Source: Cohnella caldifontis (GTDB lineage Bacteria > Bacillota > Bacilli > Paenibacillales > Paenibacillaceae). From it: a stretch of 64,000 nucleotides of DNA. A program made the translations under genes and the position numbers. The DNA is taken from the NCBI RefSeq assembly GCF_029360585.1, contig NZ_JAQZSJ010000002.1, forward strand, positions 1 through 64,000, in the 5' to 3' direction. The notes beneath the pieces were generated by a model that was not told the DNA's origin, made no database searches, and saw only the letters and a list, made by a program, of their open reading frames with translations. Positions 7,362 to 16,570 of the stretch are shown here, one piece after another (the first letter of the stretch is position 1; each line of letters opens with the position of its first letter).

Positions 7362-9074
7362 TTACTTCGGAAGTCCCAGCATGCGAACGATGGCCGATGC
7401 GGCTTCCGCCCGCGTCGTCTTCGCCATCGGGGCGAATTTCCCGTCCGGCATGCCGCCGACGATAATGATGCCGGTCTCCTCCGCTTTGGAAACGGAAGGT
7501 TTCACCCAATTCGGGATCTCCGCGTCATCCGCAAAGCCGGTCTTCTTCGCTTCCCCGATCGGGAGTCCGGATGCCCGCACTACCATGGAAACCATTTCCG
7601 CATGGCTGATGCTCGCGTTCGGCCGGAACGTGCCGTCCGAGTATCCGGCGATGATCCCCAGCTTCACCGCCTGCTGGACCGGCTTCACGGCCCAAGCGCC
7701 GATATCGTCCTTATCCGTGAAGGTTAGCGGCGCTCCGTCGTCCAAGGGCTTCACGCCCCTCATCAGCATGCTGGCGAACTCCGCCCGGGTCACCCCGCCA
7801 TTCGGCCGGAACGTCCCGTCCGGATAACCCGATACCAGCCCAAGCTCAACCGCCTTGGCGATCTCCTTCTCCGCCGGGTGTCCCGCCAAGTCCGGGAAAC
7901 CGGGAGCCGGTTCCATCGGAACGGGCGGATCTTCCAGCACGGTCACCACGCAAGACGCGATGAAATGGCCGACCTCCGTCTTCACGGCGATTTTCGCGAG
8001 CCCCGCCGATTTGGCCGTCACTTTGCCCGTTGCGTCCACCTCGGCGACTGTCTCGTTGTCGCTGCTCCAAGCCACGCTCCGATTGGCGGCGTCGGCCGGC
8101 GTTACGGTCGGTACGAGCATCCGGCTTTCCCCCGGCTTCAGCGCCAGCGCGGTAACGTCCAGCTTGACGCCGCTGACCGCCGGTTTTTCCAAATCGCCTA
8201 AATCCACGTGATACTTATCCAAGTATTTGAACGCGTCCACGTTAAGGATCGGGGTGTTGGGATCGATTCCGTTCCCGTCCTTCGGCTCAAGGAGTTTCGG
8301 GTCTACGAGCGGAATATCTTGCAGAATATCCAGCTTCGAAATCGGCACTTTCGTTTTTGCCGTCGCCCATACGGTTCCAAGCCAAAAATCCTTCGGCAGA
8401 TCGTATTGATCGATGATCGGCGTCAGCGAATACACGTATATCGTGCTTTTCGACGTATTCGTTTGTTTATCCGTATAACTGAGCGGCCCCATGCTGTTCG
8501 CCGCTGGCGGCACTTCGAACGTCTTGTCGCCGTCCGGACCGGCCCTGGTCATCCGGTAGAACGATTCCATGTTCGTATTGTCGTTCCACCGGAGCGTAAC
8601 CGAACCGTCATCGTTCGGCGTCGCCGTGAAATCGGAGATCTCCATAGGCTGCAACACTTTGTAAGGGCCTAGAATCTTCTCGGAATAGGTTTTGGAACCG
8701 ACAATCGGATCGAAATACATGCTGAAGCGCAAAAGTACGGATACGTCCTTCCGTTCGACGGGGAGCGTGAAACCCGTACCCCAAAATCCGCCCACTTCCT
8801 TCGGCAACGGAACGTTCATCCACGTGGCCCCGCCGTCGACCGAGGATTCCAACTTCGGATTTTCGATCGACGTGCTGAAGGCTTTATCGGATTCGAACCG
8901 GATGGAATAAAGCCTTCCCGCGATCAAGAAAGCAGCCGGCGCTTGCGTAGCCACGTCGATCACGTTGGCGCGGGTGATCTTCGCCGCATTTGCGTTGCCT
9001 GCCGGCCACAGGATGCCCGCCGCCGCCAGCAGGACGAGCATCCCGATCCACGCTCTCAGGCCGAGCTTCCTCAT
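7362..9074 (-). CDS. SLH-domain surface protein with Big2 domain
   Basis: 570 residues, secreted and wall-bound. N-terminal signal peptide ending near A-N-A-A (residue 31), a beta-rich region with a fibronectin-III-like segment (about 145-245), a bacterial Ig-like Big2 domain (about 305-385, with the pattern L-x-L-K-P-G-E-S and A-x-V-D-A-T-G-K-V-T-A), and three S-layer homology domains (about 395-570) that bind pyruvylated secondary wall polymer. The first two SLH repeats carry the G-Y-x-D-G-T-F-R-P-N signature; the third reads G-M-P-D-G-K-F-A-P. Its start overlaps the stop of the upstream stalk-domain gene by four bases, so they are co-translated. Confidence 0.92.
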   Translation of the reverse strand: MRKLGLRAWIGMLVLLAAAGILWPAGNANAAKITRANVIDVATQAPAAFLIAGRLYSIRFESDKAFSTSIENPKLESSVDGGATWMNVPLPKEVGGFWGTGFTLPVERKDVSVLLRFSMYFDPIVGSKTYSEKILGPYKVLQPMEISDFTATPNDDGSVTLRWNDNTNMESFYRMTRAGPDGDKTFEVPPAANSMGPLSYTDKQTNTSKSTIYVYSLTPIIDQYDLPKDFWLGTVWATAKTKVPISKLDILQDIPLVDPKLLEPKDGNGIDPNTPILNVDAFKYLDKYHVDLGDLEKPAVSGVKLDVTALALKPGESRMLVPTVTPADAANRSVAWSSDNETVAEVDATGKVTAKSAGLAKIAVKTEVGHFIASCVVTVLEDPPVPMEPAPGFPDLAGHPAEKEIAKAVELGLVSGYPDGTFRPNGGVTRAEFASMLMRGVKPLDDGAPLTFTDKDDIGAWAVKPVQQAVKLGIIAGYSDGTFRPNASISHAEMVSMVVRASGLPIGEAKKTGFADDAEIPNWVKPSVSKAEETGIIIVGGMPDGKFAPMAKTTRAEAASAIVRMLGLPK

Positions 9075-9811
9075 CGACTCGGCGTTTCCCCGTTATCGAA
9101 GAAGGACGTATCCAGGATTCTCGCGTAAATATACGGATTCAGATTATGGCTCTGGACATGGATCCGGACTTTATCCAGACCTTCCACGTTGAAGACCATT
9201 TCCGTCACCGGGTCGTCCGGGCTGACCGTATGGGTCTCCAGCGCGACATCCGCCATATTCCCGGCCAGTTCGCTCGCGTTGTACGAAGTGAACTCCACGT
9301 CGTGCTCTCCGGGATCCACGACGGCGGCGTACAACACCAGCCGTTTGAACTTGCGATCCAGCGTGAATACGGCATCGCCGTACTGGTCGATCTTCAAGAC
9401 TTCCTTGTACTGCGTATCCTTCACGAGCGTCTCCGCCGGGTTCTTGGTCAGAACGGCGTAAATGTTGTCGATCTCCATCGGCATCCCGAAAATCGGCGTT
9501 TTCTCGCCGGGTTTGCCGCCGATATAGATGATCTGGTTCGTGGCGTCGAAATCGATCGGGATTTTGAGCGCTTCCGCGATCGCCCTGGCCGGCAAGTAGT
9601 TGGTCCCGTTATAGTAGATCGCGTTCAGCGTTTTGCCGGATGCGTCCTTCGGCTGCCAGCGCTCGCCGTTCAGAACGAAAGAGACGCCTTTATTGAAAAA
9701 CGCTTTGATCGGATCCAAATTCGCCGCCGCGTAGGCGGATCCGAGCGAACTGCATAGCATTGCGGCAACCATCATCATAATCAAAAACGGCTTCTTCTTC
9801 CAAAACTTCAC
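9071..9811 (-). CDS. Secreted stalk-domain (copper amine oxidase N-terminal) protein
   Basis: 246 residues. A signal peptide (K-K-K then a hydrophobic core, cleavage near A-Y-A-A, residue 28) precedes one 'copper amine oxidase N-terminal' or stalk domain (about 40-100), recognised from V-L-N-G, Y-N-G-T-N-Y-L-P-A-R-A-I-A-E-A-L and I-D-F-D-A-T-N-Q-I-I-Y-I-G. The rest (about 105-246) is beta-rich with no recognised fold. GTG start at 9811; the hairpin at 9826-9854 lies directly upstream. Co-operonic with the SLH gene, so the two are likely partners at the cell surface. Confidence 0.85.
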   Translation of the reverse strand: MKFWKKKPFLIMMMVAAMLCSSLGSAYAAANLDPIKAFFNKGVSFVLNGERWQPKDASGKTLNAIYYNGTNYLPARAIAEALKIPIDFDATNQIIYIGGKPGEKTPIFGMPMEIDNIYAVLTKNPAETLVKDTQYKEVLKIDQYGDAVFTLDRKFKRLVLYAAVVDPGEHDVEFTSYNASELAGNMADVALETHTVSPDDPVTEMVFNVEGLDKVRIHVQSHNLNPYIYARILDTSFFDNGETPSR

Positions 9812-9825
9812 GTCCCTATCACTCT

Positions 9826-9854
9826 CCCTTAAGGAAATACAGACGCCTTAAGGG
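9826..9854 (-). promoter_or_regulatory. Leader hairpin before the stalk/SLH operon
   Basis: Perfect inverted repeat CCCTTAAGG (9846-9854 complement) and CCTTAAGGG (9826-9834 complement) with an 11-base loop, ending 14 bases before the GTG start. The AAGGGAG that could serve as ribosome binding site is partly in the 3' arm, so folding could limit translation; an operator role is the alternative. Confidence 0.45.
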
Positions 9855-9909
9855 TACCATCCGGCGGATTCCGGCCGATACTATCCGAAAGTTGCAATAA
9901 AGGAGTAAT

Positions 9910-11946
9910 TCAAGGTTTCCCGAACCGATTCATGAGCTGGATCCGGTTTTTGACCTGCAGCTTGCGGAATAGGTTGAACACGTGCTTCTTGACGGTCGCC
10001 TCGCTCAGGATCAACGCGGAGGCGATTTCCGAGTTGGTACGGCCCTTGACCAGCAGCTCCAAGACGTCCCGCTCGCGTTTCGACAAAAGATGGATCGGTT
10101 CGTCATTTCCCTCCTTTTCCAGTCCGATACCGTACGATGAAATCATGCGGTTCAAATAAGCCGACAGCTTCTTGCCTCTCGTATCCAATAAGTAATAAGG
10201 CGTCGGCGTCACTCCGTCATAGTCGAAATGCACCGCATCTTGCACTTTCTCGAAACCCAGACTTTGGAAAACGTTGCGGAAAAACGGAATCGCGGGCGCG
10301 GTGGTGACGACCAGCCGGGCGGCCAGCATGTAGGAGATGAACAAGAGGCCCGCCGCTTGCCGCATCGCGGGATCGTCGTAATCGACGTCGATGAACGAGA
10401 CGAAATATCCGGCCGCGGAATCGCTCGGCGTCCTGAATTCGCGGAGATTCGACTCGGACAACCGCGAGAAATAGGCGGAATACGGCGGTCGGGTCAGCAA
10501 ATAGGGCAGCGTGCCTTCATGGATCGGCACGATTGCCGCCAAGCCGCGCATCCGGCCTTGTTCGTCGCGGATCAGCTTGACGATACGGGGATCCAACTCG
10601 TGCAACTCACGCAAATCGATGAGATGAAAGGCAGCGACCCTGTCTTCTTTGGAAATCCGGTATTCGATAAACGCGTCCGTGTCGGGATCGGAGAAGGGAA
10701 TGCGGATGTCTTGGGCGAACCGGAGGCGGTTTTCGATATGCCGCTCGGCCTCGTCACGGTTCGAAGGGTGAAGCGGCTCCAAGCGGAAATTCACCGATTG
10801 CAGGTAAAACATCGTGCGGATCAGCCGGTCCCCGATATAATACACCCAGTCCGTGATTTCCGGGGCGGCCGCTTTCCTTCGGAGCGAGGCTTGCAGCTGC
10901 ACGGACGAGAGTTGGACGCAGCGCCTCCATAGCCGGTCATACGCGGCAGGTACGCGTTCCCTCATCTCCCGGCCGATGGCATCCCTCAGCAAATCGTGCA
11001 GCAGCCATCCCCGTTCCCCTTTGCGGACGATCGAAAATCCGGTAAGCAGGCGGAACCGTTCCGTCGATACCGGCTTCTCCAGAATGTAGCTCAGGGATTC
11101 CTGGTTGAAATGCCGGGAGACGGCCGCGGCCTCCACCAGCTCGCGGGTCTCGGGATCCGGGACTTCCCTCAGCCAATTCGTCGCCACATGCGCGAAGATC
11201 CCATAGTCATCCTCCGGAACGAAAAGACCGTCCTGAAGCCGGCCCGGGGCAAGCGAGACGAATAGGGACATCGTCAGGGGATGGCCTTTCGTCTGCGCCC
11301 AAATGCCGCGGATCGTCTCTTCGTGCCGAATGCCGCATGCGGTCATATAGCGATGGGCGGCTTCGTACGGCAAATCGCCGAGCGGCAGACGGGCGATGAA
11401 CCGCCTCCACGCCGGGGAAGAAAGCCAATCCCGCTGCAACGGCAGCCGGCCGGACACAATCGTCAGGATGTCCGGATGGAAATGGACGAGCAGCTGCTCG
11501 CGGAGCCAATGCTCCATTTCACCGATCTCTTCGAACGTATCCAGGGCAAGCACGAGTTTCCGCCCGCCCGCGGCAAGTTGAAGCTCATCCGCGCATCGGG
11601 CCGCGAGTTCTCGAACGTCCATCCGAGCCGTTTCGGCGGCCGGGATCGGCCGATGCAGCAAGCGCAGCAAGTAATCGCAGAACGCGGCGGGAATCCGGGG
11701 AATGGACCGGCTGTCGATGTACAGGAAAGGAATCCCGGCTTTCCCGGCGTGCCTGCGGAATTCGTCCAGCAAATAGCTTTTTCCGACGCCGCCCGTGCCG
11801 TAGAGGTTCAAAATTTTCGTATCCGGCGCGCCGCCCTCCAGACAATCGAGATAATAACGGATTTCGCGGTCCCTTCCGACGAGAACCTGGTGTTCCATCC
11901 GGTCGATCTCGCCGGCGATGCTCCGCCGCCCTTCCTCTCCCGGCAC
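9910..11946 (-). CDS. STAND-type ATPase regulator with C-terminal LuxR DNA-binding domain
   Basis: 678 residues, cytoplasmic. An N-terminal AAA/STAND NTPase has Walker A G-T-G-G-V-G-K-S (50-57) and a Walker B-like L-V-L-A-L-D-T-F (near 130-138). A central region (about 400-590) is not a typical MalT TPR domain; its end, with [11 protein letters not shown], looks like an acetyltransferase-type fold. The C-terminus (about 615-675) is a LuxR/GerE HTH with L-S[10 protein letters not shown] and T-V-K-K-H-V. GTG start 11946 with AAAGGGGAG eight bases upstream. It follows the aldolase gene by 26 bp. The inducer and targets are unknown; the adjacent stalk/SLH operon is a candidate. Confidence 0.8.
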   Translation of the reverse strand: MPGEEGRRSIAGEIDRMEHQVLVGRDREIRYYLDCLEGGAPDTKILNLYGTGGVGKSYLLDEFRRHAGKAGIPFLYIDSRSIPRIPAAFCDYLLRLLHRPIPAAETARMDVRELAARCADELQLAAGGRKLVLALDTFEEIGEMEHWLREQLLVHFHPDILTIVSGRLPLQRDWLSSPAWRRFIARLPLGDLPYEAAHRYMTACGIRHEETIRGIWAQTKGHPLTMSLFVSLAPGRLQDGLFVPEDDYGIFAHVATNWLREVPDPETRELVEAAAVSRHFNQESLSYILEKPVSTERFRLLTGFSIVRKGERGWLLHDLLRDAIGREMRERVPAAYDRLWRRCVQLSSVQLQASLRRKAAAPEITDWVYYIGDRLIRTMFYLQSVNFRLEPLHPSNRDEAERHIENRLRFAQDIRIPFSDPDTDAFIEYRISKEDRVAAFHLIDLRELHELDPRIVKLIRDEQGRMRGLAAIVPIHEGTLPYLLTRPPYSAYFSRLSESNLREFRTPSDSAAGYFVSFIDVDYDDPAMRQAAGLLFISYMLAARLVVTTAPAIPFFRNVFQSLGFEKVQDAVHFDYDGVTPTPYYLLDTRGKKLSAYLNRMISSYGIGLEKEGNDEPIHLLSKRERDVLELLVKGRTNSEIASALILSEATVKKHVFNLFRKLQVKNRIQLMNRFGKP

Positions 11947-11972
11947 GGCGTCCTCTCCCCTTTCGCCCGGGA

Positions 11973-12611
11973 TTATCTCCCGTAGCCGACGAATTTCTTA
12001 ACCAACTTCTTCATTTCCTCCTCGGGGATGATCTTCGGTTCTCCCATGCTCTTCGCCCGGCAAAACACCTCGGCGCAAAATTCCATCGTCTCGGCGACGT
12101 TGAACGCGTCGGCAAGATCGCTCCCTCCGGCCAGGAGCCCATGATTGGCAAGCAGCACCGCTTTCCGGTCGCGCATTCCCTCGAACGCCGAGTCGGCCAA
12201 CTCCTTCGTGCCGAAGGTCGCGTATTCCGAGCATCTTACGTTCGTCCCGGCCAGCGATACCAAATAATTCGCCGCGGGAAGGTCGATCTGCAGGGCCGCC
12301 ACCGTCGAGGCAAAAGGAGAATGCGTATGGACGACGGCCCGGATGTCGGCTCTTCCGCGGTAAAACACGAGGTGCATGTCCAGCTCGCTGGAAGGCTTGC
12401 GCGTTCCGTCGACCGTCTTTCCCTCCAAGTCGACCACCACCACGTCCTCCGGCATCATCTTGTCGTAGGCCATGCCGCTGGGGCTGATCGCCGCCAAATT
12501 CGTTTCGGGGTCGTAGATGCTGAGATTGCCTCCCGAACCCCGGGTCAGCCCGCTCTCGATCAGCTTTCTTCCGTATTCGGCGATCTGTTCTCTCTCTTGT
12601 TGCAACAGCAT
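11973..12611 (-). CDS. Class II aldolase/adducin family protein (FucA-like)
   Basis: 212 residues, the usual size for L-fuculose-1-phosphate aldolase or related enzymes that cleave sugar phosphates to dihydroxyacetone phosphate and an aldehyde using zinc. Seen: T-R-G-S-G-G-N-L-S (phosphate binding, about 24-32), S-P-S-G (near 45), H-T-H-S-P-F-A (metal His pair, near 94-96) and L-L-A-N-H-G (third metal His, near 155). ATG 12611 with GGGAGG upstream. Second gene of the Nif3-like/aldolase/LuxR set. The substrate is not determined; ribulose- or rhamnulose-phosphate are equally possible. Confidence 0.88.
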   Translation of the reverse strand: MLLQQEREQIAEYGRKLIESGLTRGSGGNLSIYDPETNLAAISPSGMAYDKMMPEDVVVVDLEGKTVDGTRKPSSELDMHLVFYRGRADIRAVVHTHSPFASTVAALQIDLPAANYLVSLAGTNVRCSEYATFGTKELADSAFEGMRDRKAVLLANHGLLAGGSDLADAFNVAETMEFCAEVFCRAKSMGEPKIIPEEEMKKLVKKFVGYGR

Positions 12612-12662
12612 GGCGTGTCCAGCCTCCCATGTCGATTTGTGGCAATAGGTGACGGTTGCGTT

Positions 12663-13460
12663 CTACAAAATACGGAATATCGGTTCCTCCGCGATATAAC
12701 GCACGGGCAATCCCGGATAGCGCGCCTGCAGCCGATCGGCCAGCAGCTTCATCCCCGCCGCCTCGCTTTCGGCATGGCCGAGCGTAATCAGCGCTTTGCC
12801 CCGTCCTTGGCGCGCGGCATCCCGGATATATTCCGGCGTCTCCCATTCGGGTCCTTCCCCGCAGAGGACGAGATCCAGTTGATACTGCTCGATGAGAGGA
12901 ATCGCGTGCGTTCCGCCGCCGCGATAACCGGCCATTAAACCGACCCGGCGGCATATGGCGTCCGGGTTCCCCGTGAAGCGAACGTAGCGGATCCCCAGCC
13001 TTTTTTTCGCCTGTTCCGCTGCTTCCAGCGCGGTCATGGGGGGAATCTCCGCGATCGAAGCGGTCGGCAGATGCTCCATCGCATAGGCACTCCAACCCAA
13101 CGCCTCGATCAATCCTTCCATGATCCCGTCCGGTCGATAGCGATGCCAATAATCATGAAACCGGAAAATAGCCAGGCCCGACTCCTGGATGAAGCCCCGC
13201 TTCGCGCGAACGACCGGATCGGATTCCAGCGTCTCCGCGAACGCGTCCCGATGATGATAGAACGGCGCTTCGTGGGCGATGACCAGATTGGCGCCCCAAG
13301 CGGCGGCTTCCTCCAGCACCCGCTGCGACGGCATGAACGTCGTGACGATTCCGTTCACCTTGGCCGCGGGATCGCCGAATTTCAGCGTATCCACGGTATT
13401 TTCCAAAGGTCCGACGGGTTGGATCAACTCCCGGATTACATCTTGGACGGTGATTTTCAT
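12663..13460 (-). CDS. Nif3-like dinuclear metal-centre protein
   Basis: 265 residues. Matches the NIF3/DUF34 family: hydrophobic strand then H-E-A-P-F-Y-H-H (about 63-70) and a late L-G-H-A-E-S-E (about 223-229), both supplying metal ligands. Known members form hexamers with two metals per subunit; the activity of most is unclear. ATG 13460 with GAGGACG upstream. It is the first gene of a likely operon with the aldolase (51-bp gap) and the STAND/LuxR regulator, which hints at a role in a small-metabolite pathway. Confidence 0.85.
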   Translation of the reverse strand: MKITVQDVIRELIQPVGPLENTVDTLKFGDPAAKVNGIVTTFMPSQRVLEEAAAWGANLVIAHEAPFYHHRDAFAETLESDPVVRAKRGFIQESGLAIFRFHDYWHRYRPDGIMEGLIEALGWSAYAMEHLPTASIAEIPPMTALEAAEQAKKRLGIRYVRFTGNPDAICRRVGLMAGYRGGGTHAIPLIEQYQLDLVLCGEGPEWETPEYIRDAARQGRGKALITLGHAESEAAGMKLLADRLQARYPGLPVRYIAEEPIFRIL

Positions 13461-13585
13461 ATGGATTCGTCGTCCTCTTCGTCATGGAGTCAAGAATTCT
13501 TGAGACAACAGAACACTCCCCGGGAAATGGGCGGAACCGCGTGAAGAAATCCCGAAACCATTCCGAGGAGTGCTGGCGAGTCAAA

Positions 13586-14239
13586 CTATCCGATGAGGTT
13601 CCGCAAGAACGCCTCGAGCGCGGAGACGTCGGTGATGCCGCGGTTGCACGTTTCGCTGTTCAGGCACAAGTAGTTGCCGAACGACTGGTAATAATCGGGC
13701 GAAGCGCCCGCAGGCCGTTTCTTCGAGATGGCCGAGAACAGCGCCACTTCTTCGTGCCGGTTGCACAGGAAGCAAGTATTCTTCTTGTTCGCCGGGGTGA
13801 CCGTTCCTTCTACGCCGACGTACCGACCGTCCAGCCGATAGACCAGGAACATGCGGTTCGATGCGATATCGGTCCAGCCGAGATAGGTGACGAAACGGGA
13901 ATCCAGTCCGGACCGATCCGGCAGCTTCAGCTTTTTGATCTTGGGGAACAGCTTCCGCAGCTGTTCGTCCGTAAGCGCGCCGAAATCGGCAACGTATGGT
14001 TCCAACGAATCCGCGAATCGCTGGCAATCTTCCGCCGTCGCGAGATCGGCCGCGCCCGCGAGCAGCCGCTTCTGTTCTTCCGCGGCATCCGGCACCGCTT
14101 CCGATACCGCGATGGCCGTTTGCTCCCTGACCGCCCGGATCACTTTGGGGTCGGACACGGTTTGGATCGCGTTCCGAAGCTGGCCGACGGCCTTCTTGAT
14201 TCGATTATATTGATGGTTTCTAATGAATGGTTGGTTCAT
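13586..14239 (-). CDS. FusB/FusC-family EF-G-binding protein
   Basis: 217 residues, cytoplasmic. FusB-type proteins bind elongation factor G and help release it from fusidic-acid-stalled ribosomes; chromosomal homologues occur widely in Firmicutes. Seen: an all-helical N-terminal half starting N-Q-P-F-I-R-N-H-Q-Y-N, and a C-terminal treble-clef zinc finger with C-F-L-C (Cys-x2-Cys) and Y-L-C-L-N-S-E-T-C-N (Cys-x5-Cys). ATG 14239 has GAAGGGG eight bases upstream; an in-frame ATG at 14296 would add 19 residues without a better site. Whether it confers resistance cannot be read from sequence. Confidence 0.87.
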   Translation of the reverse strand: MNQPFIRNHQYNRIKKAVGQLRNAIQTVSDPKVIRAVREQTAIAVSEAVPDAAEEQKRLLAGAADLATAEDCQRFADSLEPYVADFGALTDEQLRKLFPKIKKLKLPDRSGLDSRFVTYLGWTDIASNRMFLVYRLDGRYVGVEGTVTPANKKNTCFLCNRHEEVALFSAISKKRPAGASPDYYQSFGNYLCLNSETCNRGITDVSALEAFLRNLIG

Positions 14240-14350
14240 TCTTTGCAGCCCCTTCAAGTGAATTCGTTCAAGCAAGGCGAGGCGCGCAAAGCCCATTATT
14301 AGAAACGAGTTCCTCTTGTTCGGGCGACAGGGAAAGTTACGCCAGCCGCC

Positions 14351-14388
14351 TCATGCAAAGGGTCGCCCCAATATCAGGCTTTGCATGA
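14351..14388. repeat. 10-bp inverted repeat between fusB-like and ymaF-like genes
   Basis: Arms TCATGCAAAG (14351-14360) and CTTTGCATGA (14379-14388) are perfect, with an 18-bp gap. It lies in the 316-bp gene-free stretch 14240-14555 between divergently transcribed genes; otherwise I see no gene or RNA there. An operator or leader hairpin for the fusB-like gene is plausible. Confidence 0.45.
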
Positions 14389-14555
14389 GCCGATTCGTCT
14401 TCCGGCAATGTGATTTGCCATCCCTACCGACCTCCTCTCTCTACCAACCATCATAAGCGATTGCCATTCGTTACCGCAAGCCTCGGCGGCGCGGTTCGGA
14501 TTTCGGAGCGGGCGGAATATATTGGGGTAAAACCGATCGAGGAAGGTGTTTGGAA

Positions 14556-14891
14556 ATGGCGGTATCGAAAGATTCCTTCGTGCAGGGATTCGTGCCGGAG
14601 CATAACCACGGGTCCGTCGATTACACATCGGTCGCGGACGGCCACGTCCATCAATGCCTTGACGTCACGTCTCCGGCAATCCCGACGCCGGACGGCTCCC
14701 ATATCCACTATACGGAAGGCTTCGTCGTCTTCGAGAACGGCCACAAGCATGCCTATAAAGCCTACTCGGGACCGGCCATTCCCGTCGGCAACGGCATGCA
14801 CGTGCACTACTATGATTTCTACACGACGACGGACGACGGGCACCGCCATCGCGTCCAAGGGGTGGATATGCCGGCTCCCGGAACGAAGTAG
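14556..14891 (+). CDS. YmaF-like histidine-rich protein
   Basis: 111 residues with four repeats of a His-rich motif: E-H-N-H-G, D-G-H-V-H-Q, G-S-H-I-H-Y, N-G-H-K-H-A, G-M-H-V-H-Y and D-G-H-R-H-R. This is the YmaF family pattern found in Bacillus and Paenibacillus, role unknown; clustered histidines suggest metal binding. No signal peptide or TM. ATG 14556 is preceded by GGAAGGTG; TTG at 14550 is a poorer alternative. Convergent with the sigma factor gene, whose stop is only three bases away. Confidence 0.82.
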   Translation: MAVSKDSFVQGFVPEHNHGSVDYTSVADGHVHQCLDVTSPAIPTPDGSHIHYTEGFVVFENGHKHAYKAYSGPAIPVGNGMHVHYYDFYTTTDDGHRHRVQGVDMPAPGTK

Positions 14892-14894
14892 AGG

Positions 14895-16127
14895 TTATTC
14901 GGAAGCCGATTGCCGCTTCAGAAATTCCCGGACGGACGGATCGGCGGCGAGACCGATCGCCAGGCTGTAGGCCTCTCGGGCTTCCTGCAGGCGTCCCAAC
15001 CGTTTCAGCAAATGGCCGGCCGTCGCCCAATACGGCTGATACCCCCGAACCGCTTCCCGCGGGAGCGCCCCCAGCAGGGCCCAACCCTGTTCGGCTCCGC
15101 GGGCTTCGGCGACGGCGGCGGCTTGTCCGACCCGGACGCCGACGGTCGGGGCGAAACGCGCCAATCCCTCGTACAACAGCGCGATCTCCTCCCATTCCGT
15201 GCGGCCGGTGACCGCGCGCTGCGCGTGCACGGATTGGATCGCCGCCTCCAATTGGAATCTCCCGAGGCGTCCCGTCCGGGCCGCCTGACGCAAGCAGCGT
15301 TCCGCTTCTTCCATCATCGTCCTCGACCATAACGCCGTATTCTGCTCCAGGATCGGCACGTATTCGCCCCGCTCGTTGCGGCGGGCCGGGCGGCGCGCTT
15401 CGCCGTGCAGCATGAGCGACAGCAGGCCGGCCGCTTCGGGCTCGCCGGGCATCGCCGCGACGATCAGACGGCACAGGAAGATCGCTTCTTCGGCCAACCC
15501 CCTGCGCCGGGCATCTGCCCCCGCCGTCTCCTCCCATCCGCTGCCGTATGCCGCGTAGATCGCTTCTAACACCGAACTCAGCCGTACGGGCAGCTCCGTT
15601 TCGTCCGGCAAGTCGAAGCTGAGGCGCTGCTCCCGGATTTTCGCTTTCGCGCGGCTGAGCCGCTGCCCCATCGCGGCGGGTTTCACGAGAAAAACCGAAG
15701 CGATCCGTTCCGCGTTCACCCCCAGCACCGTCTGCAGCATGAGAGGCGTACGCGAGGCCGGATCGATCTCCGGATGGGCGCACAGAAACAGCATGTTCAA
15801 CCGTTCGTCCGGGAACGATTTGCCCTTCGAAGACCAATGCCGGGCCTCCTGGGACAACGCAACCAGATCCGGAACGGCTCCGGCGGCAATGCGGGTATGT
15901 CGGGCCCGATCGACAAGCCGGCGGCTGGCCGCGGTCAGCAGCCAGGATTCCGGCTTGGCCGGAATGCCTTGGCGAGGCCAAGTTTCCAGCGCGGCGAGCA
16001 GCGCGTCGCCCATCGCGTCCTCCGCGGCCGCCAAATCCCGCCACCTGGCGGCAAGATACGCCACCAACCGCCCGTAGGATTCCCGGGCGGTTCTTTCCAC
16101 TTCGGAGTATGCGTCGATCGTTTCCAT
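14895..16127 (-). CDS. ECF-type RNA polymerase sigma factor with C-terminal DUF6596 region
   Basis: 410 residues. The N-terminal half holds sigma-70 region 2 (about 10-75; A-A-E-D-A-M-G-D-A-L) and region 4 (about 110-165; V-N-A-E-R-I-A-S-V-F-L-V followed by Q-R-L-S-R-A-K). The long C-terminal extension (about 185-405) matches the DUF6596-type tail with A-I-Y-A-A-Y-G-S-G-W, typical of sigma factors paired with YCII proteins, and is thought to control activity instead of a separate anti-sigma factor. ATG 16127 lies two bases after the YCII gene stop, so translation is coupled. A longer reading to 16391 would overlap that gene and is not credible. Confidence 0.88.
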   Translation of the reverse strand: METIDAYSEVERTARESYGRLVAYLAARWRDLAAAEDAMGDALLAALETWPRQGIPAKPESWLLTAASRRLVDRARHTRIAAGAVPDLVALSQEARHWSSKGKSFPDERLNMLFLCAHPEIDPASRTPLMLQTVLGVNAERIASVFLVKPAAMGQRLSRAKAKIREQRLSFDLPDETELPVRLSSVLEAIYAAYGSGWEETAGADARRRGLAEEAIFLCRLIVAAMPGEPEAAGLLSLMLHGEARRPARRNERGEYVPILEQNTALWSRTMMEEAERCLRQAARTGRLGRFQLEAAIQSVHAQRAVTGRTEWEEIALLYEGLARFAPTVGVRVGQAAAVAEARGAEQGWALLGALPREAVRGYQPYWATAGHLLKRLGRLQEAREAYSLAIGLAADPSVREFLKRQSASE

Positions 16128-16129
16128 GT

Positions 16130-16477
16130 TCACTTCATCGGCGGCAGGTTTTGCCGAACCTCCACGGCACAGGACGGGCCGCGGGAAGCCCATTCCAGCG
16201 CCGTATCGACGTCCGGCACGTCGATGACGAAAACGCCGCCGAGCTGTTCCTTCGTCTCGATGACGGGACCGTCCTGCGCCACCAGTTCCCCGTCTTTCCG
16301 TTTCAAGGAAGCCGCGGTCTCCGGCGGAAACAAGCCGAACCCACCCACCACGACGCCGGACTCGCGCAGCGCTTTCACGTAATGGGACCACCCGGCCAAA
16401 TAATCCTGCTGTTTCTCCGGGTCTTTCCGGTTGGCGAATTCCTCCGGCGATTCGTAGAACAGAAGCGTGAATTGCAT
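16130..16477 (-). CDS. YCII-family protein
   Basis: 115 residues. Pattern M-x-F-T-L-L-F-Y-E at the N-terminus, Y-x-x-G-W-x-x-Y near 27-33, and D-G-P-V-I-E-T-K-E-Q-L-G-G-V-F-V-I-D (about 68-87) are diagnostic of the YCII/DGPF group that accompanies DUF6596 sigma factors. The biochemical role is unknown. ATG 16477 with AAAGGGAGAG upstream. First gene of a two-gene operon with the sigma factor. Confidence 0.9.
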   Translation of the reverse strand: MQFTLLFYESPEEFANRKDPEKQQDYLAGWSHYVKALRESGVVVGGFGLFPPETAASLKRKDGELVAQDGPVIETKEQLGGVFVIDVPDVDTALEWASRGPSCAVEVRQNLPPMK

Positions 16478-16570
16478 GAGATCTCTCCCTTTCTTACCTG
16501 CGAATTTGGAGTGATGGACGTTTCACTCGGCCTATAGACGAATGAGAAGAGACGATTTCGACAAACGCCG

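Noticed and set aside
16128-16391. N-terminal extension of the DUF6596 sigma factor
   Set aside because: Would overlap the YCII gene out of frame; the coupled ATG at 16127 gives the normal start.
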